Source: Amoebidium appalachense (Eukaryota; Ichthyosporea). From it: DNA of 64,000 bases. The DNA lies in contig CAVNZM010000014.1 of NCBI GenBank assembly GCA_963693365.1, positions 4,712,001-4,776,000 of the forward strand, read 5' to 3'. Shown in pieces: positions 22,844 through 36,552 of the stretch. The notes under the pieces were generated by a model. That model did no database searches. It saw nothing but the letters and a program-made list of their open reading frames with translations, and was not told the DNA's origin. The position numbers were made by a program, and so were the translations under genes. Each line of letters opens with the position of its first letter. Within the stretch, counting starts at the first letter, position 1.

Positions 22844-23533
22844 GCTAGAACCTGCATCCTCCACCGGCCTCTCCTCCCCATCCTCCCTTCTCGTATGCAT
22901 TCTCTTCACGTGTCCCTTCAACAAAGCATTCGTGTTAAATCCCCTCCCACATCCAACATAATCACACAAAAAGGGTCGGTCCGCTGTCTTTGTATGTTGC
23001 CTAGCATGATAATCCCTATGATGCTTCTGGATAAAAACCTTGTCACAACCCTCATAAGTGCAAGAATAAGGATACACACGATCGTGCACTAACAGGTGCT
23101 TATTCAACGTCTTGCTGTATCCAAAAACAACCCCACACCCCTCTCTCGGACATTTGTAAGGTTTTTCCTTCGTGTGTGAGCGCATGTGTAGAACGAGTTG
23201 GTTCCTTGACGTGAAAGACGAAGTGCATCCTCCCTCAGTGCACTTGAACGGTTTGTCGCCAGAGTGGGTGTAATTGTGCGTTTTTAAACCTCCTGAACTT
23301 GCGAACGTTCGTGGGCAGATGAGACAGTGATATTTTCTCTCCTTCATATGTACGGTGCTGATGTGCGTGGCTAGGTGGCCACTTTGTCTGAAGGTGGCAT
23401 CACAGCCTTGCTCTGTGCACTTGTAAGGTTTCTCGTCTGTGTGTGAAAGTATGTGTCTCTTCAAGTGGGACTCGCGCGTGTTTGTATACGTGCAAGGTGC
23501 GAAGGGGCACCCGTAGTAGACCTTTTCGACCAT
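22841..23533 (-). CDS. C2H2 zinc-finger protein with seven fingers, intronless
   Basis: A single frame of 230 codons runs from ATG at 23533 to TAA. Seven consecutive C2H2 fingers cover nearly the whole protein: cores YYGCPFAPC, YKCTEQGC, YHCLIC, FKCTEGGC, YKCPREGC, YSCTYEGC and FLCDYVGC, each followed by paired histidines. Several linkers resemble TGEKP (TDEKPYK, SGDKPFK, TKEKPYK). The Cys-x4-Cys spacing and linear array resemble TFIIIA-like or GLI/ZIC-like DNA-binding proteins. The C-terminus is a short acidic tail with no effector domain. The lack of introns contrasts with the neighbouring genes. A T run followed by a G run (minus strand) lies just past the stop; it is not a poly-A tail. 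Orthology cannot be assigned. Confidence 0.92.
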
Positions 23534-25199
23534 GTTTCTTTCTAATTTTGAGGTATCTATACGTAATACTGAAGGCTATTACTGAAAAGAGTTACTGTTT
23601 CACCACTGGAGATGGGAAGACATGATTTTGAAGGAGAAATGCCAAACGAAAGCAACCAAGTTTAATACAAATAGATAACGTGAGAGAAGGGGCCCTGGGT
23701 AAGAAGGTTCTCTTAAAAAACAACAAGGCGCTCTGTATGAATTCTGTTGTTGAACTCTTGTCCCACAAAATGCTGCCATGTATGTGTCCCATTACGAACT
23801 TACTTTCATTTTATAAAATATTTTCCTGGTTTATATTGTCCTCTTGCAAAATAATTGGGATCCAACCAACTTGTAGAATGTGTGTGTTTCCATGTTCATT
23901 GCAAGGCTCAACATTCACGTTTCTTCTTTTACATGTAACGGTTGGGCTGGTGGATCCGGAACTGTGGTGCGCACATAGTATACATATTCAACCCTGAGAG
24001 AACCCTACGATGATTGGTGTAGAAATAACTGATTAACCATACATAGCTATTCTTTGGGTCCGATCAGGGTTTGAAGCACAACCTGCAGTCCATTAATTAG
24101 CATGGCCGCTGTGAAACATGGGGGGGCCGTGCTGTTTAACGAGATGTAGGTGAAACATGTACACCACTGATGTTTCTATAGCTAGAGGCACGAGTCTCAG
24201 TCTCTCTCCATCTCTCTCTCGTTTTTTTTTTTACCAAAGCTTGCAGAAAAGCGATCGGCGGTTCGCGCCTAAGCTTAGTGCTCTTACTGTTTCCTCCCTC
24301 CCTCCCTCCCTCCCTCCCTCCCTCCCTTTCCCCCTCTTTTCCCCTCTCTTCTTCACTCCCAGCCTCCCCCTCCCCCCCTCACGTTTTTTCTCTCTTTCCT
24401 CCCCGGGAGTCCATCCCTCCCTCCCTCCCTCCCTTTACCCCTCGTTTCCCCTCTCTCCTTCCCTTCCAGCCTCCCCCCCCCCCCCCCCCCCCATATCCCA
24501 TCCCCCCTCCCCCCCCCCCCCCCCCCCCCCCGCCCCCAATTCCTCCTCCCATTTTCCAGCCACTGCTCCCTCCCCCCTCCGCCTAGAAATTTTTTGCCTG
24601 TTATCTGAAGGAGCCTGTCGGAGTCTGAACGAGTCCTAAACACACAGTGACACATCAACACTCCCTCCCCCCCCCCCCCCCCCCCCCCCCACCACCACCA
24701 CCACCACCACCACCACCACGCGCGCACACAACCCTTACCCCCCCCCCCCCTTGCAAACACACACAAACACACACACATGCATGCACACCCACACCCACAC
24801 ACGCAATCGTAAACGCGCGCACACGGTGAGCACGCATGACCAAACGACCAAACGCAAACTTGCGCCCACACATTCGCACAGGGGGAGAGGGGGGGGGGGG
24901 GGGGGGGGGGGGGGGGAGGGGGGGGGGGGGGGGGGGGGGGATGTTACAGATCCTAAGTGATAAAAGTTGATATCATGTGGTATTCCTAAAAGACATGGTG
25001 TGCTATGTGTAAATAAACTACGGATTTAAGTCAATGTTACTTTTGGATCCATGTAGAATTATTCTGATATTTATGTAAACGTGATGAAACAGCCGATACC
25101 TTTCTGAGTCATTTTGTTATAATCATAAACGTTGCTCATGGCTATCATATTCTGTAGTTAGCATAAAGAAATCTAAGTGTGCGCGCGCGCGCGCGCGCG

Positions 25200-25262
<63 letters not shown>

Positions 25263-25583
25263 CACACACACAAACACACATGCATGCATGCGTACCACAC
25301 GTTCTCTCTGTCTTGTGAAAGGCTAGATAGGTATGCTATACTGTTTATTATTTATCAGGTGCCGGCACTTAGGCCAACATGTACAGTGCTTCCACTCAGC
25401 AAGCCTTAGGTACAGAGCTAATAAAAACTCTACAAGATCATACACGTTATATGTGGACATAAACCGTGGCCATTGTGTGATGCCCCCCCCCCCCCCCCCC
25501 CCTCCCCTCCCCATTCCCCTCCACTGGAATGGGCACATGCACGTTAAAGTAGGCAGGTCTTTTTACTGGGTTTTTTTTTGGTC

Positions 25584-25690
<107 letters not shown>

Positions 25691-26755
25691 TTTTTGGGGG
25701 GGGGGGGGAGGGCTTGACGTTGTGTGACGGTGCACAGGGGGGTTGGGAAGGAGGGGGGAGGGGTTGATTGCGTGCGACAAAGGGGTCGAAGGGGGAAGTT
25801 ACATGGAAGGGAGAGGGGTCGAGGGAACGAAAGGTTGGGGGAGCCCATCACAATCATATGTGCGGGGGTTGCCGAAATGTATCAGGTGGGGCGAAGGCCG
25901 GGGGAGGGGGGGGGGGGGGGAAGGGCGCGGGGGGAGGGGGGGGGGGAGGAAGGGCGCGGGGGGAGGGGGGGGATGATCAAGTTGAACCACATGGTGGTGT
26001 CTGTTGATCCCACTTTGTCCTTTTTTTGGTCTTATTATATGCTATGAGATCTGTACACGGATTAGTGTGCAGCAGCTTTGTGTACTCAATGTGCTTATGT
26101 TAGGTGCATTAGGATAAAGTTCAAGGGGAAGGCGCCAGGGGGGGGAGGGGGGGAGGGGAGGCCAGGGGGTAGGTGAAGTTCAAGGGGAAGGCGCGGGGGG
26201 AGGGGGGGGGGGGGAGGGAGGGAGGGGGAAGGGGGGGGGGGGCCGGAGGGCGGGGGGGGGGGGGGGGGGAGGGGGGGGGGGGGGAGGGGGGGGGGGGGGG
26301 AGGGGAGGGAAGCAGGATGAACGGGATAAATGTGGGCCCCCGGGGCATCGGATTCCTGAGGTGAGCAGGGGGGATGTTGGAAAAATGTGTTTGATGAACA
26401 TTTAGTGACTTGACCGACTATCCCCCCCCCCCCCCCCAAAAAAAAAAAATAAAATAAATAAATAAATAAATACATACATAAACTTAATTAAAAAATAAGA
26501 AGCAATAAACTTACCAAAACTTCGGAATATGAATCTTGGGGGGGAGGGGGGGGGGGGGGGGGGGGAGGGGTTGCTGTTGGCAACTATAGTGTCCACACAC
26601 TAATGCTCGTGTTCTATTGGCTACGGCTGTACGAAGCAACGAGAGTCATTGGGCGGAGGTTCAGAGGCAGACATGTACAATAAGGGGTTGTGGTTGGCAA
26701 TTATGTGTATCTCTCTCTCCCCCCCCCCCCCCCCCCCGCCCCTCTCTCTCTCTCT

Positions 26756-26841
<86 letters not shown>

Positions 26842-27740
26842 CCCCCCTCTCCCCCCCCCTCTCCCTCCCCCCCCCCCCCCCCCCCCCCCCCCCCGCCCCG
26901 CCCGCCCTCCTTCCCCCTTACTTGCCTACTTCGTTTCACATTTAGGTAGTTTATATATAGGTAAAGATTGATGTTCCGATCGCAAGAATGGTTTGATCGA
27001 GCAAAGTCATTGAAATGAAGTATAGACAGTGTACGATTTGATAAGGGTCAAAGGGTTTTGTGTTGTCTTTTTTTTTTTTTGAGGGGATTATGTGTGTTTC
27101 CACAGAAAGGTCTTGCTCTGCAGGAGAAAAGCCCCAGTGCTTGAACCAATTTACTTCTTGTTGGTTTTGGCTTCCCGGCCCTGCACACCCCTCTCCCTCC
27201 CCCCCGTCCCCCCCACCCACCTCACCCCACACACACACATGGTAAACATACACACACACACACACACGTGACACACACGAACACTGTGACACACACACAC
27301 ACGCGCGCGCGCGGCGCGCACACACACCCGTACACAAACACGTGCGTGCACGCATGCACACCGTGGCACACACACACGCACATACACCACCACCACGGAC
27401 GGCTGCAGCTGGCCGATCCCCCCCCCCCCCCCCCTCCTCCCCCCCCCCCCCCCCTCTCCTCCCTCCCCCCCCACCCCCTCCCCCGCTCGCGCGGCTTAAA
27501 AAAACCCCCCACGGCTTAAAAAAACCCCCCACGTCGACCTCCCTCGACCTCTTTTTCACCAAACATGTGCGCCTGCATTTGATGATCAGGGTCGGCCACT
27601 CAGGGGCTTTTTTTTTGGGGTATGCGTGTTGGGGGAGGGGGGGGGGGGGGGGAGGGAGGGAGGACTGAGGGAGGTATGGAGAGAGGGGGCCTAGCAGGGA
27701 TCCGAGGGGTTTGGTGTGTCCACGTGTTTTTTTTTTTTTT

Positions 27741-27771
<31 letters not shown>

Positions 27772-28018
27772 GGGGGTAAATCATGTAAGTGTGTGCAGTA
27801 GCACGGTGTTCGGTGTGTGCAGTGTCGTGAAATTTAAAATTTGCGAGGGTGTGAGCTCGGCAGCTGAGGGGCGAGGGGGAAAGGGGGGAAGTGGGGGGCG
27901 AGGTGGTGGTGGGGTTGGCGGGGGGGAGGGGGGGGGGGGGGGGGAAAGAAAGATTGGGGGGGAGGGGAGGGGAAGGATGGTATGTGTGTGTGTGTGTGTC
28001 TGTGTGTGTGTGTCTGTG

Positions 28019-28097
<79 letters not shown>

Positions 28098-28336
28098 GGG
28101 GATGGAGGTGGGGGATGGGGGGGGGGGGGGGGGGGGGGGGGGGATGTTGGTCTACAACAGTAATGTCCGGAAAAATGGCCCGTTAACGGATCCATATATG
28201 CATCATCAGTAAACTCTTGGCAAATCATTCGACAACAAAATTGCGTATGCGGATTGAACTTCAAAAAAAGAAGAAGAGGAGAAAAAACCATTAGAGATCA
28301 GGTGCAGCTGTACATATGCATTGTATCTACAGTTGT

Positions 28337-28433
28337 CAATATAATCGATCGAAAACATGTTTATTGTTAATGTTGTTCACAGACCATCTGTAGGATTCCA
28401 ATTGCAAACCCTAGTTTTCGATCGATTATATTG
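28337..28433. repeat. Perfect 20-bp inverted repeat with a 57-bp spacer
   Basis: The left arm CAATATAATCGATCGAAAAC (28337-28356) is the exact reverse complement of 28414-28433. The spacer is ordinary sequence. The arms could form a hairpin or mark ends of a very small element; no target-site duplication was seen. Confidence 0.9.
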
Positions 28434-28510
28434 GTGCACTGTGGGTATTAAAAAAAAGCACTGCCGTACGAAATGACAAACTTCCATATACTTTTAACTT
28501 ATCTTTTTTT

Positions 28511-28515
<5 letters not shown>

Positions 28516-28558
<43 letters not shown>
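28516..28558. repeat. 43-base A homopolymer
   Basis: Lies about 17 bp beyond the receptor stop codon. The receptor is on the minus strand, so this reads as poly-T in its 3' region and is not a retrocopy tail for that gene. Confidence 0.85.
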
Positions 28559-28560
<2 letters not shown>

Positions 28561-28575
28561 AGCCTCGAATTCATC

Positions 28576-29572
28576 CTAAGCGCCTACATAGCCACGTTGT
28601 AACGTGGCACTTTCTGAAGAACCGTCCACACTAACTTGAATATTTTCCGAACGCAAAGAATTCTCCGAGTCAGGCTCCTCTCCTATCTCGTGAAACTCAC
28701 TCGACGCCAAAACATTTTCGGTTTCGAAATCGTGCGGGTGACGGTCCACATTCGTATTCGCATTCGTAATCGTATTTACAGCGTTCTCATTCGTACTGTT
28801 TGAAATTTCATTCATTATCATATCTGGATTTTCGTTCGGAGCCCGTAGATTTTCGCCTGAATTTTCGGGTATCCCCCCCATTCTCTGCGCTTCCATGTGT
28901 CCTTCCTGCTTGCTTTTCCTCGAAGATTCCTCATGGAACTTCCGTCCAATTGCCGCGCTTCGCACATTGCCTTTTTTAGGCACTGTTTGATCTTGAAGGG
29001 TCTCTTGTGGTGGTTCTGTCAACGTTTCAATGGCCAACGAGATCTGTAGGAAACAACGTCAGCACATGGTATATATGCACACACACACACAAACACGTAC
29101 ACGTCGTCAGTTTTAAGCACAACACCCACACGCGCGCACACACACGCACACACGCATGCACGCACACACACACGCACACACATGCACACACATGCACACA
29201 CACACGCACGCACACACACACACGCACACACACGCACACACACACGCACGCGCACATGCACACGCACACGCACACGCACACGCACACATACACGCACACA
29301 CATGCACACACATGCACACACACACGCACGCACACACACACACGCACACACACGCACACACACACGCACGCGCACATGCACACGCACACGCACACGCACA
29401 CGCACACATACACACATGCACGCGCACACACACACAAATACACACTCGCGCGCGTGCAGACTCACATACTCTTTATGTGACACCAGCAGACTTATCATTA
29501 GTTAATGGGTGTGCCATCGGCACATACATGTGTGTCTGTATTTGGCTGGCTGTCTTCTTCCCCCCCCCCCCC

Positions 29573-29613
<41 letters not shown>

Positions 29614-29627
29614 TCTCTCTCTTTCTC

Positions 29628-29658
<31 letters not shown>

Positions 29659-29713
29659 ACACACCCCGGCGGCACCCTTTTGAAACCCGGTTTCACCAGT
29701 GTTTGGTTCCGGG

Positions 29714-29770
<57 letters not shown>

Positions 29771-30488
29771 GGGGGGGGAATCTAATAATCATACCTGAAG
29801 CATTGCCGCCTGATTTGATGTGCTTGACCTCCCCGAATCGGTCCCGGTTGGGGCAAAAAGGGTCGGTAAGACATTGTTGAGATTCAAAATAAACCGATTA
29901 AGCCGGCCGGTAGCCATAAATTTGCGATAAAGCGTGGGGAAAACATAAACTAGAAAATTGCAAAATCCCTCAAGGGGGGTGATAAGAGCCGAGGCATATG
30001 CAAGCGCAAAAGAGGGTTTTGTGGGATATCTCAAATTGTAAATTCGGTGGGCGGTCGGCGGAATCCAGTTGACGCAAAGTATGAGGACGAATGAAAATAC
30101 CTGGGCTATCATCCGTTTATCCAAAGAGGTTTCTACGGGAATGTGGTGTCTCCGAAAATATTGGGAGTGGCGGTATAAACCGAAAATGAATACACCTGAG
30201 ATAACTGCTAGATATACTATGCAAATCCACACGAACATCAGCAAAAATTGCCGCTGCTTGGGGTATCTAACAGAAACGGTACACCAGGGGCCCGATGGAG
30301 CAACCATTCCATTAATAGCATAATAGCTGCCGATAATTGTCGGAAAACCAAATGAGATGACTGTTGCAAAAAATGGAAAATACCGTAATTTATAACTCAA
30401 AAATCCGAATTGTACACTTAGAACCATGTGGGTCATGAGATGAACAACCCAAAGGACGTTGCCGATTGAATACTGAATGAGGACCCCC

Positions 30489-30549
<61 letters not shown>

Positions 30550-31586
30550 GCGCGCATGCCACACGCGCACGTGTTGGTGTGTGCGCCTGCGTGCATCCTT
30601 GAGGTATGTCAGTGTGTGCCATGTATGCAACCTATGATCACGGTGTGTTGTGTGTGTGTCGCTGGGAAGTAGGGGAATTCTTTTTTTTTTTTTGGGGGGG
30701 GGGGGGGGGGGGAGGGGTGGGAAGTGTACTTACTAATAAGCAATTTGAGTAACCTCATAATAAACCCTCCCCCCCCCCCCCCCCCTCCCCCCACCTCCTT
30801 CTCCCCCCTCCCTCCCCCTCCCCTCCCCTCCGGAACCCCCCTACGCCCCCTTTGGGGCCCCGGCCCATAAGGAAAAGAAAAAAAAAGAAAGAGAGATATT
30901 TAAATGAATAAACGCGCACGCACACATACGAGCACACCGACACACACAAACACACATACACACATATACGCACCCCACCTCCCCCCCCACCCCCCCCTTC
31001 CCCTAAACCATGTGCATCTACTCACATCCGCATGCGCGCGCACACACACACATCCCCCCCCCCCCCCCCCCCCCCCCCCCCTTCCACCACCACAAAAACA
31101 ACACACGTGCATGTTTCTAGGAATGTCTAGGAATATATTCACAGGAGAAACATGCAAAATGTAGCGATAAACTTATAATACCTTTTATTCCCAGCCTGAC
31201 CCAATATATCTATTTCACATGAACTTCCTGAAACATTCCTTCCATACACCTTGCACAATTAAAGCGGTAAAAAAAACTAAGGATCAAGGTCAGTAACTAA
31301 ACCGGTATATCCAAACCCAGTATATCCACCATTTAGTATATCTCACCTGGAATGCGCACAAGCTGTCCGACCCAAACGTCCACGTCCCCATGAACTGAGC
31401 GAAGGTACATAGCAGCAAACACCCCGAGAGGAGAGCAAGAATGGTGTGCCTTATGGTGCGCTGCGGCTTAATGGTGCGTGCGTAGAGTACTACGATTGAA
31501 ATACTGCCCGCCATGCCGAGAATGGATGTGATCTTGCAGGTGATGTTCAGAGCACGGTCCTGGCCAGGGGTCCATGGACTGGACAT
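28576..31586 (-). CDS. Seven-transmembrane receptor, cAMP-receptor-like (class E) GPCR, 3 exons
   Basis: Exons on the minus strand: 31586-31347, 30487-29795, 29043-28576; all phase 0 with GT-AG junctions, giving 80+231+155 = 466 residues. Seven hydrophobic segments are visible: [36 protein letters not shown], the segment around [74 protein letters not shown], and [16 protein letters not shown]. Cysteines at about 77 (SLCAFQ, start of TM3) and 149 (GPWCTV, second extracellular loop) are placed for the usual disulfide, and the pattern fits Dictyostelium cAR/Crl and GCR1-like receptors. N14 (NIT) is a likely glycosylation site. The last exon is a hydrophilic Ser/Asn/Glu-rich cytoplasmic tail suited to phosphorylation. 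The ligand cannot be inferred. A CAG just before the start ATG leaves open an extra upstream exon. Confidence 0.88.
29161..29413. repeat. Nearly perfect 120-bp tandem duplication inside CA/CG repeats of the receptor's second intron
   Basis: The 60 bases at 29221-29280 and 29341-29400 are identical, and 29161-29220 matches 29281-29340 apart from one or two bases. The unit is a complex mosaic of CACG, CATG and CA blocks, so identity over 120 bp shows a recent unit duplication, not simple slippage. Confidence 0.9.
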
Positions 31587-31768
31587 GGCTCCTGCATGGC
31601 TGTGGCCCTCCCCTGTCTCCTTTTCGAAAGAAAAGAGCGTGTTTGGTGTGTTTGCACATGTGTGTGTCTGCGTACGTGTGTGAGAATGGAGCGTCGGTGC
31701 CAGGGGGTGCCAGGGGGGGAGGGAGGGCCGGGGGGGGGGGGGAGGGGGGGGGGCGTGTGAGTGTGAGT

Positions 31769-31780
31769 GTGAGTGTGAGT

Positions 31781-31874
<94 letters not shown>

Positions 31875-31896
31875 GCGTGTGCGTGTGCGTGTATGT

Positions 31897-31989
<93 letters not shown>
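31769..31989. repeat. (TG)n array upstream of the receptor gene
   Basis: About 220 bp of TG dinucleotides with a few C substitutions, including a short GTGTGC block, starting about 180 bp upstream of the receptor start codon. Confidence 0.95.
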
Positions 31990-31991
<2 letters not shown>

Positions 31992-33742
31992 TACAGTGTC
32001 AGTACAAGTGCAAGTGCGTGTAGTTTTGTGTAGTACGGCCAGGTTTGTTGCATAATCCACCACGCCAATCCTCAGGAGAAACCATGACTAACATTAAGAA
32101 AGAACGTTACAACCAACAGCGCACAAACACACTTGCACACCACAAACTCATGTGCAGGGTACTGTAACTCGCATCTAGAAAAGAGATGTGTTGTGGTGGA
32201 ATACCACTCAGTCCTTCTACGATGAACACAGCAGAAAATGGAGAGGAAGGGGAAAGGCATGCTACACCCACCTCTTCCCCTTTCTCTTTATAGCGTTGGC
32301 CAACTATCCCCTTCGTCGTTCTGGAAAATTCTTACGAATCTGAAGGCACGTACAACTCAAGATCTCCCTCCCTTTTCTCGCCTTTTCGCCAAGATGTGCT
32401 ACTGAGATCTCAAGTTCATTCCAAAATGATTGACTACGGGCGTACCCCTTTCCGACTTCAACGAACATGTTCCGTACCAAAAAAAAAAAAAACAGAAACC
32501 AGATGATATGAAAACTTCGTGTTATTTTACGGTAGCACAAACTAGCACACAAGCTACAGTACAACACGTACACGTACACAACGTGCATATGCATGCAGGG
32601 AAGAAAACACGAGAACGAGATGTACAGAGTACAGGGGCATTTTTTTTGAAATGGCTTGCTTGTGACGGTGCAAAATGAACCAATCAGCATCGTGCTGATT
32701 GTTTCACCCTACACTCGACCCAGATAGAATTTCATTTTTTTTCACTGTACCAATGGACTAGATAGAAAACCCTGGGTTGGAATTTTAAACGAGCCAAAAA
32801 GCTAGGCTAGATAGGTAGTTGGAACTTTTCAAAGTGACCGCGTAATTTTGGATGACGCAAACTCTAAAGAACATCCAAAACAGCACACAGCTACTACTGT
32901 TGGGAACATAGGGTGTACGACGATACATTGCAACCAAGCGTCACTCAGGAGAATGTTTCCCTTTTTTTTTTCTTCTTTTGACTCGGTTTTATTGATCCGT
33001 TGATGAAGGCAACGTGCAGCCACAGGCTACATAACCACCAATAGAACTGAAAAAGCCAAAGCTACGAAATAAAAATAAAGCGACAAGCGACAAAGGACAC
33101 CAGCGGGCAAAAACTTAAGTGTACGTGTATGCGTGAAACTAGTTTGCTCCAACTAGTCATATGCATCGATGTTGACCAGACCACACTCACGCAAGAAGAC
33201 ATCATTACTGCTGCTTCCCAACAGGCCCCCCTCAAAACCTACCGAAGCACAGCAAGCAAGTCAGCCTCTAAAAGAGCAATGCAGAACAAATCTGAGCTAA
33301 AAAACAATCCCAACCTAGATAACCCGGAGAAACTGCATCTAGCTCTCTGATAAGGTGGCCTAGTTGTGGCAGGACACACAGAAAAACACAATTACAGAAT
33401 GCATGCAAGCAAACCCGGTCATTGCCATACGACTGGAGGCTAAGGGCTGGCAGTCACTTGGAAAGCTCCCCAACGACCAAGTAGCCACCCCTCCACTCAC
33501 GCAGCGCAGAAGTAGCTGAAGAAGTTGCAGCAGCCCACTGCTAATAGGTCGCGTAGAAGCGTAGACAGCGTGTTGAAGTTACCATAGGTTGCACTGGACC
33601 ACCAGGCGTTGAAGAAACCACTTCTCAAGCGAGAAACTCCGCGAAAGGGAGATGCCCCCACACTCTCACAGTAGTAGGAATACACCAGGCCACACCACAC
33701 ACACGCTGCAGTCACGTTCCCCTGAGTGGGACTCCCTCCCAC

Positions 33743-33940
33743 CACAAAAAGAAGATACGAAGCCTTTATATACCTGCCATGGTGAAGAATCGGGGAAAAA
33801 AGTTGACGTGACAGCTAAGAGATCGAAGTGAAAGTGAAGTCACAAAAAGAAGATACGAAAGCCTTTATATACCTAGCCATGGTGAAGAATCGGGGAAAAA
33901 AGTTGACGTGACAGCTAAGAGATCGAAGTGAAAGTGAAGT
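33743..33940. repeat. 98-100 bp tandem duplication carrying a TATA-like box in each unit
   Basis: Unit 1 (33743-33840) and unit 2 (33841-33940) are almost identical, from CACAAAAAGAAGATACGAA to AAAGTGAAGT; unit 2 has two extra A residues. Each contains CTTTATATACC, which on the minus strand reads GGTATATAAAG, a good TATA box. A downstream minus-strand transcript has not been identified. Confidence 0.9.
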
Positions 33941-34219
33941 CGAAGAACTTAACAAATATGGTTTAAATCATAAATTATGTCCGGGATGGTCGGATCATGG
34001 TCCGTTTGGCTTGTCAGGAAGTATAGGGAGATGCGATATCACGCACCACCACCGGGGCGGAAGTAAAGACTATTGTAACAGGCCCGGCCCGATGCAACCA
34101 TACCCATCCTTCATGTGTGCATTCATATCCAGCGCCAGTAGTGAACAGCAGAAGAAACACTTGGGTAGGGATGTGGACACACTGGTCGTAGAAGGGAAAG
34201 AAAGAGGAAGAGAGAAGAA

Positions 34220-34262
<43 letters not shown>

Positions 34263-34378
34263 GAAAGCGATCTGAGGGGGGGGGGGGGAAGGGGGGGGGG
34301 GGGACGAAAGCGATCTGGGGGGGGGGGGGTAGAGAGGGAGGGAGGGAGAGATATCGATAGGGCGAGGGGGGGGGGGGG

Positions 34379-34421
<43 letters not shown>

Positions 34422-34545
34422 GTGTGTGTGTGTGTGTGTTGTGGGGGTGTGTGTGAGTGAGCGAGAGAGAGAGATCGAGTCTCCGGGAGAGAAGGGATCC
34501 GAGAGATCTAGAGAGTGAGTTGTCACAGTGTGCGTGTGTGCACGT

Positions 34546-34576
<31 letters not shown>

Positions 34577-34803
34577 GGGGAGGGAGGGGGAGCGGATTGG
34601 GGAGAGGGAGAGAGAGGGAGGGAGGAAGGGAGAGAGGAAGGGACTCCGGGGGGCTGGAGGGGAGGGGAGGGAGAAAGAGACTGAGAGATCCAGAGATAAC
34701 TCATATCAGTGAGAGAGAGAGAGAGAACGACAGAGTCTGAGAGAGAGAGAGAGTCTCAGAGAGGGAGAGGGGGACACAGAGAGAGAGAGCGAGAGCCTCG
34801 AGA

Positions 34804-34893
<90 letters not shown>

Positions 34894-35157
34894 GATTGTG
34901 TGTGTGTACATGTGTCTGCGGAAAGTGTGTGTGTGTGTGTTGTGTCCGCACAGTATGTGGCTCAGTAATTAAAGTTTTGTGTGTGTCCTGAGGCCACCTG
35001 TGCGCTGGTGAACTCGAGTACTATTTTAGGCGCAACACGAGTGCCAATATTATTATTTGGGATGCAAGCAACTACATTAATTTCCTTGTGCGTTTCTGTT
35101 TTTTTTTTTTTTATATCCTAAGACGTATACCTGTCTATTTCAGGCAGCTAGATATCA

Positions 35158-35160
35158 TGA

Positions 35161-35224
<64 letters not shown>
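35158..35224. repeat. (AAAG)n microsatellite
   Basis: About 16 perfect GAAA/AAAG tetranucleotides. Confidence 0.95.
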
Positions 35225-35426
35225 CAAAAAGGGGGTAAATGAGAACAGAAAAGAAGAGTCACGTCATTTCTCTTTCTTTTCACATTACTTCCTCAAAAGT
35301 TCTTATATATCCTTAACCGTCATGATTACTTCAGCTCTCTATTAGTTAAATAAATACATGTGCCATGACGTGTCCGTCTGCACGTGTTTTGACAGTGATT
35401 TGTGTGTGTGTGTGACACGGTGTGGT

Positions 35427-35576
<150 letters not shown>

Positions 35577-35622
35577 GCTGTAAGATAGAGATAAACTTTA
35601 AGGTAGACCGTCAAGAGTGAGT

Positions 35623-35716
<94 letters not shown>

Positions 35717-36429
35717 GGGAGAGGGAGAGAGAGAGAGAGAGAGAGAGAGAAACGGGGGGGGGGGGGGAGAGAGAGGGAAAGGGAGGGAGGGAGGGAGAGA
35801 AAGAAGAGAGAGATGGAGAGAGGGAGAGGGAGGGGGGGAGGGGGGGGGGGGGGGGGGGGGCTTGCTACGATGTGAAATTTGTGGTCAAGTTGTGGTCAGT
35901 GCCACGGTATCATGTGCACGTATGAGTGTGTGTGCTTGTATACGCTTGTGCGTACATGTGTGTGCGCGCGCGTGTACATATGCATAGTGTATGTACATGG
36001 GTGGGCATGTGTGCCACGGTATGTGAACGCGTGCACACGTGTGCCCTGTACACCCTCGTGCACGTGTCAGACACGTCTGGCACGTGTTGGCCCAGTGGAT
36101 TCGTGGACTCGGACACGGGTCGGAAAACTACTCGACGGAAAGCATGCATGGGAGAGAAACTTTGATTGTGTGCCACGGTGTGACAGTCTGCTATTAGGAT
36201 AAAGTTATGCACATATGGTGTGTCTGTGCACGTGCAGATCATGGCAGGTACCCGTGATGTGCAGCACGGCGTCCATGATCACGATGTGACACGTGTGCAC
36301 GTGTGCCACGTGTGTGTGCCTCTCTCTCTATCGAGTCTGTGTGTGTGTGTGTGTGTGCACGTGTGTGTGGGTGTGGGTGTGGGTGTGGGTGTGTGTGTGT
36401 GTGTGCGTGTGTGTTTATGTTTGTGTGTG

Positions 36430-36552
<123 letters not shown>

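Noticed and set aside
26951-28291. 446-codon minus-strand open frame
   Set aside because: Composition is Pro, His/Thr, Gly and Val/Cys runs from C, CA, G and TG tracts; no domain, splice sites or conserved segment.
33129-33350. 73-codon plus-strand ORF
   Set aside because: It has an ATG and normal composition but no recognisable motif, splice context or conserved neighbour; not enough to call a gene.
33497-33745. Minus-strand ORF just below the duplicated TATA boxes
   Set aside because: It begins at GTG, not ATG, encodes no recognisable domain, and would start almost at the TATA box itself.
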